From contig NZ_ALAP01000092.1 in the NCBI RefSeq assembly GCF_000280905.1, positions 1 through 64,000 on the forward strand: 64,000 bases of DNA. Reading direction: 5' to 3'. Of the stretch, positions 25,666 through 34,617 are shown one piece after another. Position 1 is the stretch's first letter, and each line of letters starts with the position of its first letter. A program made the translations under genes and the position numbers. This DNA is from Streptomyces sp. AA1529. GTDB lineage: Bacteria > Actinomycetota > Actinomycetes > Streptomycetales > Streptomycetaceae. Below the pieces are notes generated by a model, which worked only from the letters and a program-made list of their open reading frames with translations, had not been told where the DNA came from and made no database searches.

Positions 25666-27303
25666 TCAGGTCACGTTGACCACCACCGAGTGGCGCCCGG
25701 TGGCACCGTCGGGAACTGTGCCGACCCGGTCCGCGGTCTGGGTGCGGCCCTTCTTGTCGGTGGCACGGACCTGGAGGGTGTGGGAGCCGGGTTCGGCGTC
25801 CCATTCCCACAGCCACTGGCGCCAGGTGTCCTGGCTGTCCTCCTCGGCCAACTGCGCGGTCCGCCAGGGCGCGTCGTCCACCCGGACCTCAACACGGGCT
25901 ATGCCGCGGTGCTGCGCCCAGGCCACCCCGGCCACCGCGACCTTGCCGGAGCGGACGTCGGCGAGCGGCCCGGGGGTGTCGATACGGGACTGGATCTTGA
26001 TGGGCGCCTCGCGGGCCCAGCCGCGCTTGACCCAGTAGACGTCCATGTCCTCGAAGCGGGTGAGCTCCAGCTCGCGCAGCCACTTGCAGGCCGACACATA
26101 GCCGTACAGGCCCGGGACCAGCATGCGCACCGGGAAGCCGTGCTCGAAGGGCAGCGGCTCGCCGTTCATGCCCACCGCGAGCATCGCGTCGCGCCCGTCC
26201 ATGACGGTCTCCACCGGGCTGCCGAGGGTCATTCCGTCCTCGGAGCGGGCCACCAGCTGGTCGGCAGGCCCGCCCTTGGACGGGGGACGGACCCCCGCCT
26301 CGCGCAGCAGCGGAGCCAGCGGGACGCCCAGCCAGCGCGCGTTGCCGACGTAGGATCCGCCCACCTGGTTCGAGACGCAGGTCATGGTGATGTCCCGCTC
26401 GATCAGGCCGCGTTCGAGCAGGGCGGCGAAGTCGAGGGTCACCGGCCGGGACACGCCCTCGCCGTGGATGCGCAGGCTCCAGTCCCCGGTGGTCAGACGC
26501 GGGACCCGCAGCAGGGTGTCCACCCGGTAGAAGCGGGAGTTGGAGGTGATGAAGTCACCCAGCCCCGCCACCTGGAGTTCGGCACCCCGGGGCACGGGAG
26601 CCGCGCGGGAGGCAGGCGCGGGCAGCGTCACGGCCTCCCGGGACGCCTCCGCCGCGGCGCCGCGTGCGGCCCCCAGGAAACGGCCCAGCCAGCCGGCACC
26701 GGTCGCGGTGACGGCCACCGCCCCCGCGGCGAGGACAAAGCCGCGGCGGCCGGTCGGAGCCACTCGTCCCACCGGACCGGCGAGCACCGGGCCGGCGCCG
26801 TCCGGGTCCCCGCGCAGGAAGGCGATCAGAAGGTGGAGCACCGCGGCTCCGGCCACCGCCCCCACCAAGGAGGGCACCACATCGGTGTACTCCCCCTCGG
26901 GGCGGCCGAGCGCGGTCACGGCACCGACGACGCCGAACAGCAGCACGCCGCCCACGCCGGCCCTCCGGTACCGCAGCGAGACGACACCGAGGGCCGCCGC
27001 GCACAGCGCCAGCACCACGGCCATGCCGAGCTGGAGGACGAACTTGTCGTCGCTGCCGAAGGTGCGGATCGCCCAGTCCTTGACCGGAGTCGGCGTCGCA
27101 TCGATCGCCGCGCCGCCCACGACCACCAGCGGGCCGCTGCGCGGCCGCACGGCCGCGGCCACCAACTCGGCGACCGCCAGCGCGGCGTAGCCGGCCAGCA
27201 GGCCGCACAGTCCCGCCAGCCCCGCACGGGCCGCCCGCGCGGTGGGCATGCGCGGCGATGCGGGATGCTGCCCGCCGGCCGAGGTCTCTTCCGTCTCACT
27301 CAC
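25666..27303 (-). CDS. Membrane-anchored molybdopterin oxidoreductase, sulfite oxidase family
   Basis: A 545-residue protein. The N-terminal ~200 residues contain about five hydrophobic segments. A sulfite-oxidase-type molybdopterin domain follows (about 265-440) with the molybdenum-ligand Cys in DITMTCVSN and GGSYVGNARWLGVPL. A C-terminal Mo-co dimerisation domain (about 440-545) ends in VVVNVT. It is likely an extracytoplasmic oxidase or reductase of small oxyanions or oxidised side chains; substrate unknown. I chose GTG 27303: a SigK-type -10 box ends seven bases before it, predicting a leaderless mRNA. The longer in-frame extension lies in the divergent promoter region. Confidence 0.88.
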   Translation of the reverse strand: MSETEETSAGGQHPASPRMPTARAARAGLAGLCGLLAGYAALAVAELVAAAVRPRSGPLVVVGGAAIDATPTPVKDWAIRTFGSDDKFVLQLGMAVVLALCAAALGVVSLRYRRAGVGGVLLFGVVGAVTALGRPEGEYTDVVPSLVGAVAGAAVLHLLIAFLRGDPDGAGPVLAGPVGRVAPTGRRGFVLAAGAVAVTATGAGWLGRFLGAARGAAAEASREAVTLPAPASRAAPVPRGAELQVAGLGDFITSNSRFYRVDTLLRVPRLTTGDWSLRIHGEGVSRPVTLDFAALLERGLIERDITMTCVSNQVGGSYVGNARWLGVPLAPLLREAGVRPPSKGGPADQLVARSEDGMTLGSPVETVMDGRDAMLAVGMNGEPLPFEHGFPVRMLVPGLYGYVSACKWLRELELTRFEDMDVYWVKRGWAREAPIKIQSRIDTPGPLADVRSGKVAVAGVAWAQHRGIARVEVRVDDAPWRTAQLAEEDSQDTWRQWLWEWDAEPGSHTLQVRATDKKGRTQTADRVGTVPDGATGRHSVVVNVT

Positions 27304-27309
27304 GCCCCT

Positions 27310-27338
27310 GCTTCGGGTCCCGGAGCACGGTGGATTGG
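27310..27338 (-). promoter_or_regulatory. Predicted SigK promoter of the molybdoenzyme-fasciclin unit
   Basis: Read on the minus strand: CCAATCC (27332-27338), 15 bases, CCGAAGC (27310-27316). The same pair with the same spacing precedes sigK itself. The -10 ends seven bases before the GTG start. Confidence 0.7.
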
Positions 27339-27405
27339 TCGACCCGCGAAAAGAATGAATCTTTTCCCGGGAGCTGACGCCAGGGTGCGGATTTCCCCGT
27401 CCGGG

Positions 27406-27434
27406 CCAATCCGCCCCGCGCACAGCTTCGAATC
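27406..27434 (+). promoter_or_regulatory. Predicted SigK promoter of the FAD oxidoreductase operon
   Basis: CCAATCC (27406-27412), 15 bases, TCGAATC (27428-27434). It resembles the M. tuberculosis SigK consensus (CCATCC / CCGAATC). The predicted start of transcription is about 60 bases upstream of ATG 27503. Confidence 0.72.
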
Positions 27435-27502
27435 CCATTCGGCTACCCGGCCCGGGTGGTGTCCGGACGAGCGCCCACACGCGCGACGAGGAAGGGAGCG
27501 GC

Positions 27503-28795
27503 ATGGCGGCACAGCGGCGGAGGACGGCCGTGATCGGCAGCGGGATCGCGGGACTGACGGCGGCCTGGCTGCTGCGCACCACCGACGAGGTGACCCTCTT
27601 CGAGGCCGACGACCGGCTCGGCGGGCACACCCACACCCATGAGGTCGTCACCGCGGACGGCCGCCCGCTGCCCGTGGACTCCGGGTTCATCGTCCACAAC
27701 ACGCGCACCTATCCCCTGCTCACCCGGCTGTTCGGCGAACTCGGCGTGACCACGCAGGAGTCGGAGATGAGCATGTCGGTGCAGTGCCGGGGCTGCGGAC
27801 TGGAGTACGCCGGGGCCAAAGGGCCCGGCGGGCTGTTCCCCCGCCCCGGGCACCTGCTGCGCGGCCGGTATCTGCGGATGCTCACCGAGATCCCCGTCTT
27901 CCACCGGCGGGCCCTGCGGACCCTGGCCGCGGAGGACGACCTGCCGGCGGGCGGCTCTCCGCAGACCCTGGGCGCCTTCGTGCGCGGCGGCGGTTTCTCC
28001 CCCTACTTCACCTCCCACTACCTGGCGCCCCTGGTCTCGGCCGTGTGGTCCTGCGCGCCGGACACCGCCCTGCAGTACCCGGCGCGCTATCTCTTCCGCT
28101 TCCTGTCCCAGCACGGAATGCTCGGCATCGGCGGCTCACCGGTGTGGCGCACCGTCACCGGCGGCTCGCACACCTATGTGCAGCGGATCGCCAAGGAACT
28201 GCCCGACATCCGCACCTCGGCGCCGGTCCGCGCGGTACGCCGGCACTCCACCGGGGGCGCCGGGGCCGAGATCGTCACCGCGGACGGTCACGAGCACCAC
28301 TACGACAAGGTCGTCCTGGCCGTCCACGCGGACCAGGCACTGCGGGTGCTGGAGCGGCCCACCGAGGACGAGAAGCGGGTGCTCGGCGCCTTCCGCTGGT
28401 CCCGCAACCCGGCACTGCTGCACACCGACAGCACGGTGCTGCCGCGCTCACCGGGTGCGGGGGCGAGCTGGAACTACCGGATGCCGGACTGCACGGCACC
28501 GCCCGGCCGGGTACGGGTCAGCTACGACATGACCCGGCTGCAGCACCTCGCGGCGCCGGACCGGTACGTGGTCTCCCTAGGCGAGGGTGAGCACATCGAC
28601 CCGGGCCGGGTGCTGGCGCGGATGGTCTACGAGCACCCCGTCTACACACCGGAGTCGGTCGCCGCGCAGCGCAGGCTGCCGCAGCTCGAGAGCGGACCCG
28701 TGGTGTACGCGGGCGCCTGGCACGGCTGGGGCTTCCACGAGGACGGCTGCCGCTCCGGCGTCGCCGCGGCGCGCTCCCTGGGCGTGCGCTGGTGA
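27503..28795 (+). CDS. FAD-dependent oxidoreductase (Rv0449c-like)
   Basis: A 430-residue flavoprotein of the amine oxidase/desaturase type. The N-terminal dinucleotide fold VIGSGIAGLTAAWLL (about 10-24), FEADDRLGGH (about 34-43) and C-terminal VYAGAWHGWGFHEDG block match the group that accompanies cyclopropane-synthase genes and M. tuberculosis Rv0449c. It probably modifies lipid acyl chains with the methyltransferases downstream. ATG 27503 has AAGGGAG upstream. Its stop overlaps the GTG of the DUF1365 gene. Confidence 0.87.
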   Translation: MAAQRRRTAVIGSGIAGLTAAWLLRTTDEVTLFEADDRLGGHTHTHEVVTADGRPLPVDSGFIVHNTRTYPLLTRLFGELGVTTQESEMSMSVQCRGCGLEYAGAKGPGGLFPRPGHLLRGRYLRMLTEIPVFHRRALRTLAAEDDLPAGGSPQTLGAFVRGGGFSPYFTSHYLAPLVSAVWSCAPDTALQYPARYLFRFLSQHGMLGIGGSPVWRTVTGGSHTYVQRIAKELPDIRTSAPVRAVRRHSTGGAGAEIVTADGHEHHYDKVVLAVHADQALRVLERPTEDEKRVLGAFRWSRNPALLHTDSTVLPRSPGAGASWNYRMPDCTAPPGRVRVSYDMTRLQHLAAPDRYVVSLGEGEHIDPGRVLARMVYEHPVYTPESVAAQRRLPQLESGPVVYAGAWHGWGFHEDGCRSGVAAARSLGVRW

Positions 28796-29577
28796 CCGGG
28801 CGCACCTCGGCCCGCCTGCCGGACGGACGCGCACCGGCGCGCCGGGAGGCGTGCACACCGGCCCTCTACCGATGCGTGATCTCCCACACCCGGCTCCGCC
28901 CGCTGCGCCACTCCTTCCGCCAGGGCACCTATCTGTGGTTCGTGGACCCGGAGCGTCCGCCCCGGCTGCCGCGGCCGCTGCGCGGCCTGGCCCGGTTCGA
29001 GGCGCGGGACCACTTCGGCGGTACCGCGCCGAGCATCCGCGCCGGACTCGACCGGTTCCTGACCGCGCACGGCATCGCCCTCGGCGGCGGCCGGGTGCGC
29101 ATGCTGACCTCCGCCCGGGTCCTGGGCCACGTGTTCAACCCGCTCACCCTCTACTGGTGCCGGCCCGCGGACGGGTCGCCGGAGTGCGTCGTCGCCGAGG
29201 TGCACAACACCTACGGCGAGCGGCACTGCTATCTGCTGCACCCCGACCCGGAGGGCCGCGCCGAGGTCCCCAAGGACTTCTACGTCTCGCCGTTCTTCGC
29301 CGTGGACGGCGTCTACCGGATGCGGCTGCCCGAACCGGGCGACCGGCTGCGGCTCGGGGTGCAGCTGCGGCACGGGGACGACACCTCCTTCGTCGCCACC
29401 GTCACCGGGCGGCACCGGCCCGGGACGGCCGGGCAGTTGCTGCGGACCGCTGTCCGCCACCCCTGGCCGACCGCGGCCACCACGGCCGGTATCCGGCTGC
29501 ACGGCATCCGCCTGTGGCTGCGCGGGCTGCCGGTGCGCCCCCGTCCCCGAAATTCCCGACAGAAAGGACTGTCTTGA
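28792..29577 (+). CDS. DUF1365 protein (Rv0448c-like)
   Basis: A 261-residue protein with the DUF1365 pattern: CVISHTRLRPLRHSF near the N-terminus, LGHVFNPLTLYWC in the middle, VHNTYGERHCYLL and KDFYVSPFF. It almost always lies beside an FAD oxidoreductase and a cyclopropane-fatty-acid synthase, as here, and is assumed to act in the same acyl-chain modification. GTG 28792 overlaps the preceding stop; its own stop overlaps a TTG start. Confidence 0.88.
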   Translation: MTGRTSARLPDGRAPARREACTPALYRCVISHTRLRPLRHSFRQGTYLWFVDPERPPRLPRPLRGLARFEARDHFGGTAPSIRAGLDRFLTAHGIALGGGRVRMLTSARVLGHVFNPLTLYWCRPADGSPECVVAEVHNTYGERHCYLLHPDPEGRAEVPKDFYVSPFFAVDGVYRMRLPEPGDRLRLGVQLRHGDDTSFVATVTGRHRPGTAGQLLRTAVRHPWPTAATTAGIRLHGIRLWLRGLPVRPRPRNSRQKGLS

Positions 29578-30842
29578 CCCTACACGCCTCCCCCGCCGTC
29601 CCCTCCACGCACAGCGTGGACCCTGTCCGATGGCCCGACGTGGCCGCGGTGCCGCGCTCCTCGTGGATGCGTACAGCAGTCACCCAGCGCCTGCTGCGCC
29701 GGGCCCTGGGCGAGCTGCCGCTGCGCGTACGGCTTCCGAGCGGCGAGCAGTGGGGGCGGGGCGGACCGCTGATGGAACTGCACGACCCCACCGCCTTCCA
29801 CCGCCGCGTCGGCCGGTTCGGACTGATCGGGTTCGGTGAGTCGTACATGGCCGGCGAGTGGGACACACCCGACCCGGTCGGTCTGCTGTCCGTCTTCGCC
29901 GAGCACGCCGACCGGCTGCTGCCCCCGTCGCTGCAGCGGCTGCGCCATCTGTGGGCGCCGCGCAAGCCCGCCGCCGAGCGCAACACCGTCGCCGGTTCGC
30001 GCGCCCACATCAGCCACCACTACGACCTGTCCAACGAGCTGTTCGCCCTCTTCCTGGACGAGACCCTCAGCTACTCCGCCGGCCTCTTCCGCAGCCTGCC
30101 GGCCGACCAGGAGGCCCTGGCTCCCGCGCAGCGCCGCAAGGTCGACCACATGCTCGACCTGGCCGACGTGGGGCCCGGCACCCGGCTGCTGGAGATCGGT
30201 ACCGGGTGGGGCGAACTGGCGCTGCGGGCCGCCCGCAGAGGCGCCGAGGTGGTCAGCGTCACCCTCTCCCAGGAACAGCTCGACGTGGCCCGGCGCCGGG
30301 TCGAGGAGGCCGGACTGAGCGACCGCGTCTCCGTCCGGCTGCACGACTACCGGCAGGTGCGGGGGTCCTTCGACGCCGTCGTCAGCGTGGAGATGATCGA
30401 GGCCGTCGGCGCGGAGCACTGGCCGGTCTACCTCGGTGCGCTCGACCGGCTGCTGGTACCCGGCGGCCGGGCCGCGCTCCAGGCCATCACCATGTCGCAC
30501 CAGCGGATGCTGGCCACCCGCAACACCTGGACGTGGATACACAAATACATCTTCCCCGGCGGGCTGATCCCCTCCCGCGAGGCACTCACCCGCATCGCCC
30601 ACGAGGAGACCGCGCTGTGCCTGGCCCGGTACGACCGGCGCGGTCCGCACTACGCCGAGACCCTGCGGCTGTGGCGGGAGCGGTTCGCCGAGCACACGGC
30701 GGAGGTCTCCGCGCTCGGCTTCGACGCCGTCTTCCGCCGCATGTGGGATCTCTACCTCGCCTACTCGGAGGCCGGGTTCCGCACCGGGTACCTGGACGTC
30801 CAGCAACTGCTCTTCATCAAGGACGGAGCCACCGCACCGTGA
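29574..30842 (+). CDS. Cyclopropane-fatty-acid-synthase family methyltransferase, copy 1
   Basis: A 422-residue SAM-dependent methyltransferase (CMAS/UfaA1 type). The SAM-binding motif is LLEIGTGWGELAL (about 205-217), preceded by AHISHHYDLSNELFALFLD, and followed by SVEMIEAVGAEHW. It transfers a methylene or methyl group to unsaturated phospholipid acyl chains. It starts at TTG 29574, overlapping the DUF1365 stop, with AAAGGA six bases upstream. A second member follows with a four-base overlap. Confidence 0.88.
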   Translation: MTLHASPAVPSTHSVDPVRWPDVAAVPRSSWMRTAVTQRLLRRALGELPLRVRLPSGEQWGRGGPLMELHDPTAFHRRVGRFGLIGFGESYMAGEWDTPDPVGLLSVFAEHADRLLPPSLQRLRHLWAPRKPAAERNTVAGSRAHISHHYDLSNELFALFLDETLSYSAGLFRSLPADQEALAPAQRRKVDHMLDLADVGPGTRLLEIGTGWGELALRAARRGAEVVSVTLSQEQLDVARRRVEEAGLSDRVSVRLHDYRQVRGSFDAVVSVEMIEAVGAEHWPVYLGALDRLLVPGGRAALQAITMSHQRMLATRNTWTWIHKYIFPGGLIPSREALTRIAHEETALCLARYDRRGPHYAETLRLWRERFAEHTAEVSALGFDAVFRRMWDLYLAYSEAGFRTGYLDVQQLLFIKDGATAP

Positions 30843-32158
30843 TCCAGCTCGTCTCCCGTACCGGCGCCGCACAGCGCCTGGCCGCCGTCGCCGAGGAGTT
30901 CCTCGGCGGCGCACTGCCGTTCCGGCTGCGGGCCTGGGACGGCAGCGAGGCCGGACCCTCCGGCGCCCCGCTGGTCGTCCTGCGCTCGCGGACGGCGCTG
31001 CGGCGGCTGCTGTGGCAGCCCGGCGAACTCGGTCTGGCCGACGCCTACATCAGCGGCGACCTGGAGGTCGTGGGCGACCCGGCGGACGCACTCGCCGCCC
31101 TCTGGCAGGCCGCGCGGGCGCGCGGTCTGAGCCGGCCGCGGCTCACGGCCCGGCAGTGGGCGGAGGCGGCTGCGCTGCTGGTGCGGCTCGGCGCGGTCGG
31201 TCCGCCGCCGCGCCCGCCGGGCCGACGCGCCAGGCAGGGCGGCACGCTGCACAGCGTGGCCCGGGACCGCAGCGCCATCAGCCACCACTACGACCTGTCC
31301 AACGACTTCTACGAGCTCCTGCTCGACGAGACGATGGCCTACTCCTGCGGCTACTGGAGGCAGCTGCCCGGCACCGAGGGCTACGGGCCGGCCCAGTCCC
31401 AGTACGACAAGCTGGATCTGATCTGCCGCAAACTGGCGCTGCGCCCCGGGGCCCGGCTGCTCGACATGGGATGCGGCTGGGGTTCGCTGACGGTGCACGC
31501 GGCCGAGCACTTCCAGGCGCAGGTCACTGCCGTGACCCTCTCCGCCGAGCAGGCGCGCCACACCCGGGAGCGCGTAAGGGCCCGCGGGCTGGAGGACCGG
31601 GTGCGGGTGCGGCACTGCCACTACCGCGACCTGCCCGACGGCGGATTCGACGCGGCGGCCACCGTCGAGATGGGCGAGCACGTGGGTGCGGACGCCTACC
31701 CGCACTTCGCCGCGCGACTGCGGCACGCGCTCGCTCCGCGCGGCAGGCTGCTGGTGCAGCAGATGTCCCGGGGCGCCGACGCACCGGGCGGTGGACCGTT
31801 CATCGAGACGTACATCGCCCCCGACATGCACATGCGGCCCCTCGGGGAGACCGTCGCGCTGCTGGAGGAGGCGGGCCTGGAGGTCCGTGCCGCCACCTCG
31901 CTGCGGGAGCACTACGTGCACACCATCGACGCCTGGCGCGACACCCTGGAAGCACACTGGGACGCCGCCACGGCCCTGGTCGGAGCCCCCACGGCACGGC
32001 TGTGGCGGCTGTATCTGGCGGGCGGCCGGCTGGCCTTCGCCGAGCGGCGGATGGGCGTCGACCAGATCCTCGCCGTCCGGCCGGACGAGGACGGCCGCAG
32101 CGGGCTGGGCGCGAACCCGCTGGGCGGGCACGAGGGGACGTGGGGGACGTGGTCATGA
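30839..32158 (+). CDS. Cyclopropane-fatty-acid-synthase family methyltransferase, copy 2
   Basis: A 439-residue relative of copy 1. SAM-binding motif LLDMGCGWGSLTV (about 210-222), ISHHYDLSNDFYELLLDETM before it, and TVEMGEHVGADAY, HYVHTIDAW and LAFAERRMGVDQI after it. The usual Cys-rich MSYSCAYW motif appears as MAYSCGYW, closer to canonical CFA synthases than copy 1 (LSYSAGLF). The two copies are divergent and probably have different substrates or reactions. GTG 30839 overlaps the copy 1 stop. Confidence 0.88.
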   Translation: MIQLVSRTGAAQRLAAVAEEFLGGALPFRLRAWDGSEAGPSGAPLVVLRSRTALRRLLWQPGELGLADAYISGDLEVVGDPADALAALWQAARARGLSRPRLTARQWAEAAALLVRLGAVGPPPRPPGRRARQGGTLHSVARDRSAISHHYDLSNDFYELLLDETMAYSCGYWRQLPGTEGYGPAQSQYDKLDLICRKLALRPGARLLDMGCGWGSLTVHAAEHFQAQVTAVTLSAEQARHTRERVRARGLEDRVRVRHCHYRDLPDGGFDAAATVEMGEHVGADAYPHFAARLRHALAPRGRLLVQQMSRGADAPGGGPFIETYIAPDMHMRPLGETVALLEEAGLEVRAATSLREHYVHTIDAWRDTLEAHWDAATALVGAPTARLWRLYLAGGRLAFAERRMGVDQILAVRPDEDGRSGLGANPLGGHEGTWGTWS

Positions 32159-32977
32159 CCGGCGGCACCGACTGGTCCGCGCTGGGCGGGGACGTGTGGG
32201 CGACGGTCGCCGCCGTGGCCGCCGTCATGCTGCTCACCTTCGCCGTCGCCCTCCGCAAGGGCGTCCACCGCATCGTGGACGTCGCCTGGGGACTGGCGTT
32301 CGCGGCGGTGGCGCTCACCACGTGCGGGTTCTCCGCGGGCGAGGGCGATCCGACGCGCCGGGCGCTGGTCACCGCTCTCACCGTGGTGTGGGGACTGCGG
32401 CTGGCGGGGCACATCGCCGGCCGGGGGCGGGGCAAGGGCGAGGACCCGCGTTACGCGCGCATGCTCGACAAGGCACCGGGCAGCCGGAACGCCTACGCGC
32501 TGCGCAAGGTCTACCTGCTGCAGGGCGCACTCGTGCTGGTGGTGTCCCTCCCCGTGCAGGCGGGGCAGTACGCACACACCCCGCCCGGTCCCCTCGCCTG
32601 GGCGGGGTGCGCCGTGTGGCTGGTCGGGATGTTCTTCGAAACCGTGGGGGACGCCCAACTGGCCCGCTTCACCGCCCGGCCGGAGAACCGGGGCACCGTC
32701 ATGGACCGGGGGCTGTGGTCGTGGACACGGCACCCGAACTACTTCGGGGGACTTCTGCGTGTGGTGGGGTCTGTACCTCGTGGCGGTGACCGACGGCGCG
32801 ACGGCCCTCGCGGTGCTCGTCTCCCCGCTGTTGATGAGTGCGCTGCTGACCGTGGGCAGTGGAAAGCGCCTGCTGGAACAGCACATGGCCGAGCGGCCCG
32901 GCTACGCGGCCTACGCGGCGCGCACCAGCGGCTTCCTCCCCCGGCCGCCACGGCGGACGGCCGGCGGAAGGAGCTGA
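32155..32977 (+). CDS. DUF1295 membrane protein (steroid 5α-reductase fold), frameshifted as assembled
   Basis: About 273 residues after repair. From ATG 32155 the frame encodes TM helices and reaches WSWTRHPNYFG, then loses family sequence. The expected continuation (MWWGLYLVAV ... RPGYAAYAARTSGFLP) is in another frame ending at 32977. One extra G in the GGGGG run at 32746-32750 explains this; four Gs would restore RHPNYFGDFCVWWGLYL. In M. tuberculosis the equivalent (Rv0446c) is in the sigK locus. The family resembles membrane enoyl or sterol reductases and may reduce the modified acyl chain. Either an assembly error or a pseudogene. Confidence 0.82.
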
Positions 32978-32984
32978 CCGCCTC

Positions 32985-33012
32985 CGCACCCCGCGCCGGC
33001 GCGCGGGGTGCG
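32985..33012. terminator. Bidirectional hairpin terminator
   Basis: A perfect 12-base stem (32985-32996 with 33001-33012) and a CGGC loop start eight bases after the DUF1295 stop, facing the convergent anti-sigma gene. Confidence 0.85.
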
Positions 33013-33167
33013 GGGCGCGGGGACACGACGATCCGTCCCGTGCCTCCGGCACCGCCCGGTGCCACGGGTGCGGGTGCGGGAACCCCCTCCGGCCCCGGAA
33101 GAAGAGACGGCGGGCGGACCGCCGTGCCGCGGGCAACGCGCGCACGGCGGTCCGGGCCCGCGGCGGA

Positions 33168-33932
33168 TCACGCCGGGAAGTCCACCAGCATCACCGGCTC
33201 GGAGGTGGGCTGCGGGGAGCCCCCGTCCGGCTCGACGGTGACCCCCATGCCGGAGGCACCGTCGAGTTTCCCTTCGAGCAGGGCCGCTTCGGAGCCGGAG
33301 CCGGGATGCATCAGGCCCGCCGGGCGCATCCGGCCGTCCTCGCTCAGCCACAGCTGGTAGACCTTGCCCTTCGGCGGCGCCGGCATCCCGGAGACCACCA
33401 GGGCCGCCCGGTTCTGCGACTGCGAGAGGACCACGGTGCTGGAGCCGCCGCCCGGCAGTTCGCCGCCGGAGACGGCTCTCGCGTCGGAGGCGGACAGCAC
33501 CCGCGCGAGGGCCTCGGCCCGGTCCTGGGCCCGCTCGCTGCGCTGCCGCGCGTCCTGGGCCTCCTGATGCTGCCACACGGCGACCCCGCCCAGCGCCCCC
33601 GCGGCCGCGACGCACGCCGCGAGTGCCCAGATGTGCCAGGCCCGGCGCCGCCCGCGCGGCGCCCGGACGGCGACGTCCTCCTCCGCCGCCCGGCCTCCCG
33701 GCGACTCCTGACGCACCTCGCCGATCCGGCGCAGTACCCGTTCGCGCAGTTCCGCGGGGGGCTGCTCGGAGACGGCCTGGCCGAGCCGGGCGGCTGTGGC
33801 GCGCAGCTCGGCGACCTCCTGGGCGCAGAAGGAGCAGGCGCGCAGATGCTTCTCGAACTCGTCCCGCTCGTCCCCGGAGACGGCGTCCAACGCGTAGGCG
33901 CCGGTGAGGGTGTGCAGTTCCGCGGTCTTCAT
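33168..33932 (-). CDS. rskA: Anti-sigma-K factor (RskA-like)
   Basis: A 254-residue membrane anti-sigma factor. Its N-terminal cytoplasmic zinc-binding anti-sigma domain has the H-x3-C-x2-C motif (His29, Cys33, Cys36). One TM helix spans about 99-120. A coiled segment and an extracytoplasmic RskA domain follow (about 155-254, with PPKGKVYQLWLSEDG). It should hold SigK at the membrane until cleaved by regulated proteolysis. Its ATG overlaps the sigK stop (ATGA), the usual sigma/anti-sigma coupling. Confidence 0.93.
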   Translation of the reverse strand: MKTAELHTLTGAYALDAVSGDERDEFEKHLRACSFCAQEVAELRATAARLGQAVSEQPPAELRERVLRRIGEVRQESPGGRAAEEDVAVRAPRGRRRAWHIWALAACVAAAGALGGVAVWQHQEAQDARQRSERAQDRAEALARVLSASDARAVSGGELPGGGSSTVVLSQSQNRAALVVSGMPAPPKGKVYQLWLSEDGRMRPAGLMHPGSGSEAALLEGKLDGASGMGVTVEPDGGSPQPTSEPVMLVDFPA

Positions 33933-34513
33933 CCCTGCACCCCCAGGCAGTCCCGCAGCCGGATCAGGCCGTCCCGCAACCGTGTCTTGACCGTGCCGAG
34001 CGGCTGGGAGAGCAGCTCGGCGACCTCACGGTAGGTCAGACCCTTGTAGTAGGCCAGTGTCACGGACTGGCGCTGGATCTGAGTGAGCGTGCGCAGGCAG
34101 CGGCGCACCTGCTCCCGCTCCAGCCGCGCCTCGACCTGCTCGACGACATGGTCGTAGTCGCGGGAGCCGGAGAGCTGCGCCGCCCGCAGCTCCCGGTCGC
34201 TCGCGGACTGCTCGGACCGCACCCGGTCGACGGCGCGGCGGTGGGCGAGCGTCATCACCCAGGTCATCGCCGTTCCCTTGGCCGGGTCGAACCGGGCGGC
34301 CACTCGCCAGACCTCCACCAGCACCTCCTGGGTGACCTCCTCCGACTGCGAGGGGTCGCGCAGCACGGAGCGCACGAGCCCGAACACCGGACCGACCACT
34401 CTCTCGTACATGGCGGCGAAGGCGTCCTGATCGCCTCGCGCCACCTGGACCAACAGGTCACCCAGCTCGACGGGCCCCACCGCGGGGGACCCGAGGGCAG
34501 CGGCTTCATCCAT
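33929..34513 (-). CDS. sigK: ECF sigma factor SigK
   Basis: A 194-residue ECF sigma factor. Region 2 (about 25-95) has SEEVTQEVLVEVW and the -10-binding TWVMTLAHRRAVDRVRSEQ. Region 4 (about 135-190) has the helix-turn-helix LTYREVAELLSQPLGTVKTRLRDGLIRLRD. The gene neighbourhood (RskA, FAD oxidoreductase, DUF1365, CFA synthases, DUF1295, fasciclin protein) is that of mycobacterial sigK. An upstream CCAATCC-N15-CCGAAGC element predicts autoregulation, and the same element precedes both divergent transcripts at 27.3-27.5 kb. Starts at ATG 34513. Confidence 0.93.
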   Translation of the reverse strand: MDEAAALGSPAVGPVELGDLLVQVARGDQDAFAAMYERVVGPVFGLVRSVLRDPSQSEEVTQEVLVEVWRVAARFDPAKGTAMTWVMTLAHRRAVDRVRSEQSASDRELRAAQLSGSRDYDHVVEQVEARLEREQVRRCLRTLTQIQRQSVTLAYYKGLTYREVAELLSQPLGTVKTRLRDGLIRLRDCLGVQG

Positions 34514-34617
34514 CCGCCCTCACCCCCGGCGCTCCCGGCCCGGCCGGACGGTCACCGCGTGCGCGGCCTCGTACAGGAGACACGTTCTTCCCTTCTCGAC
34601 ACGACAGCTCCACCGCT

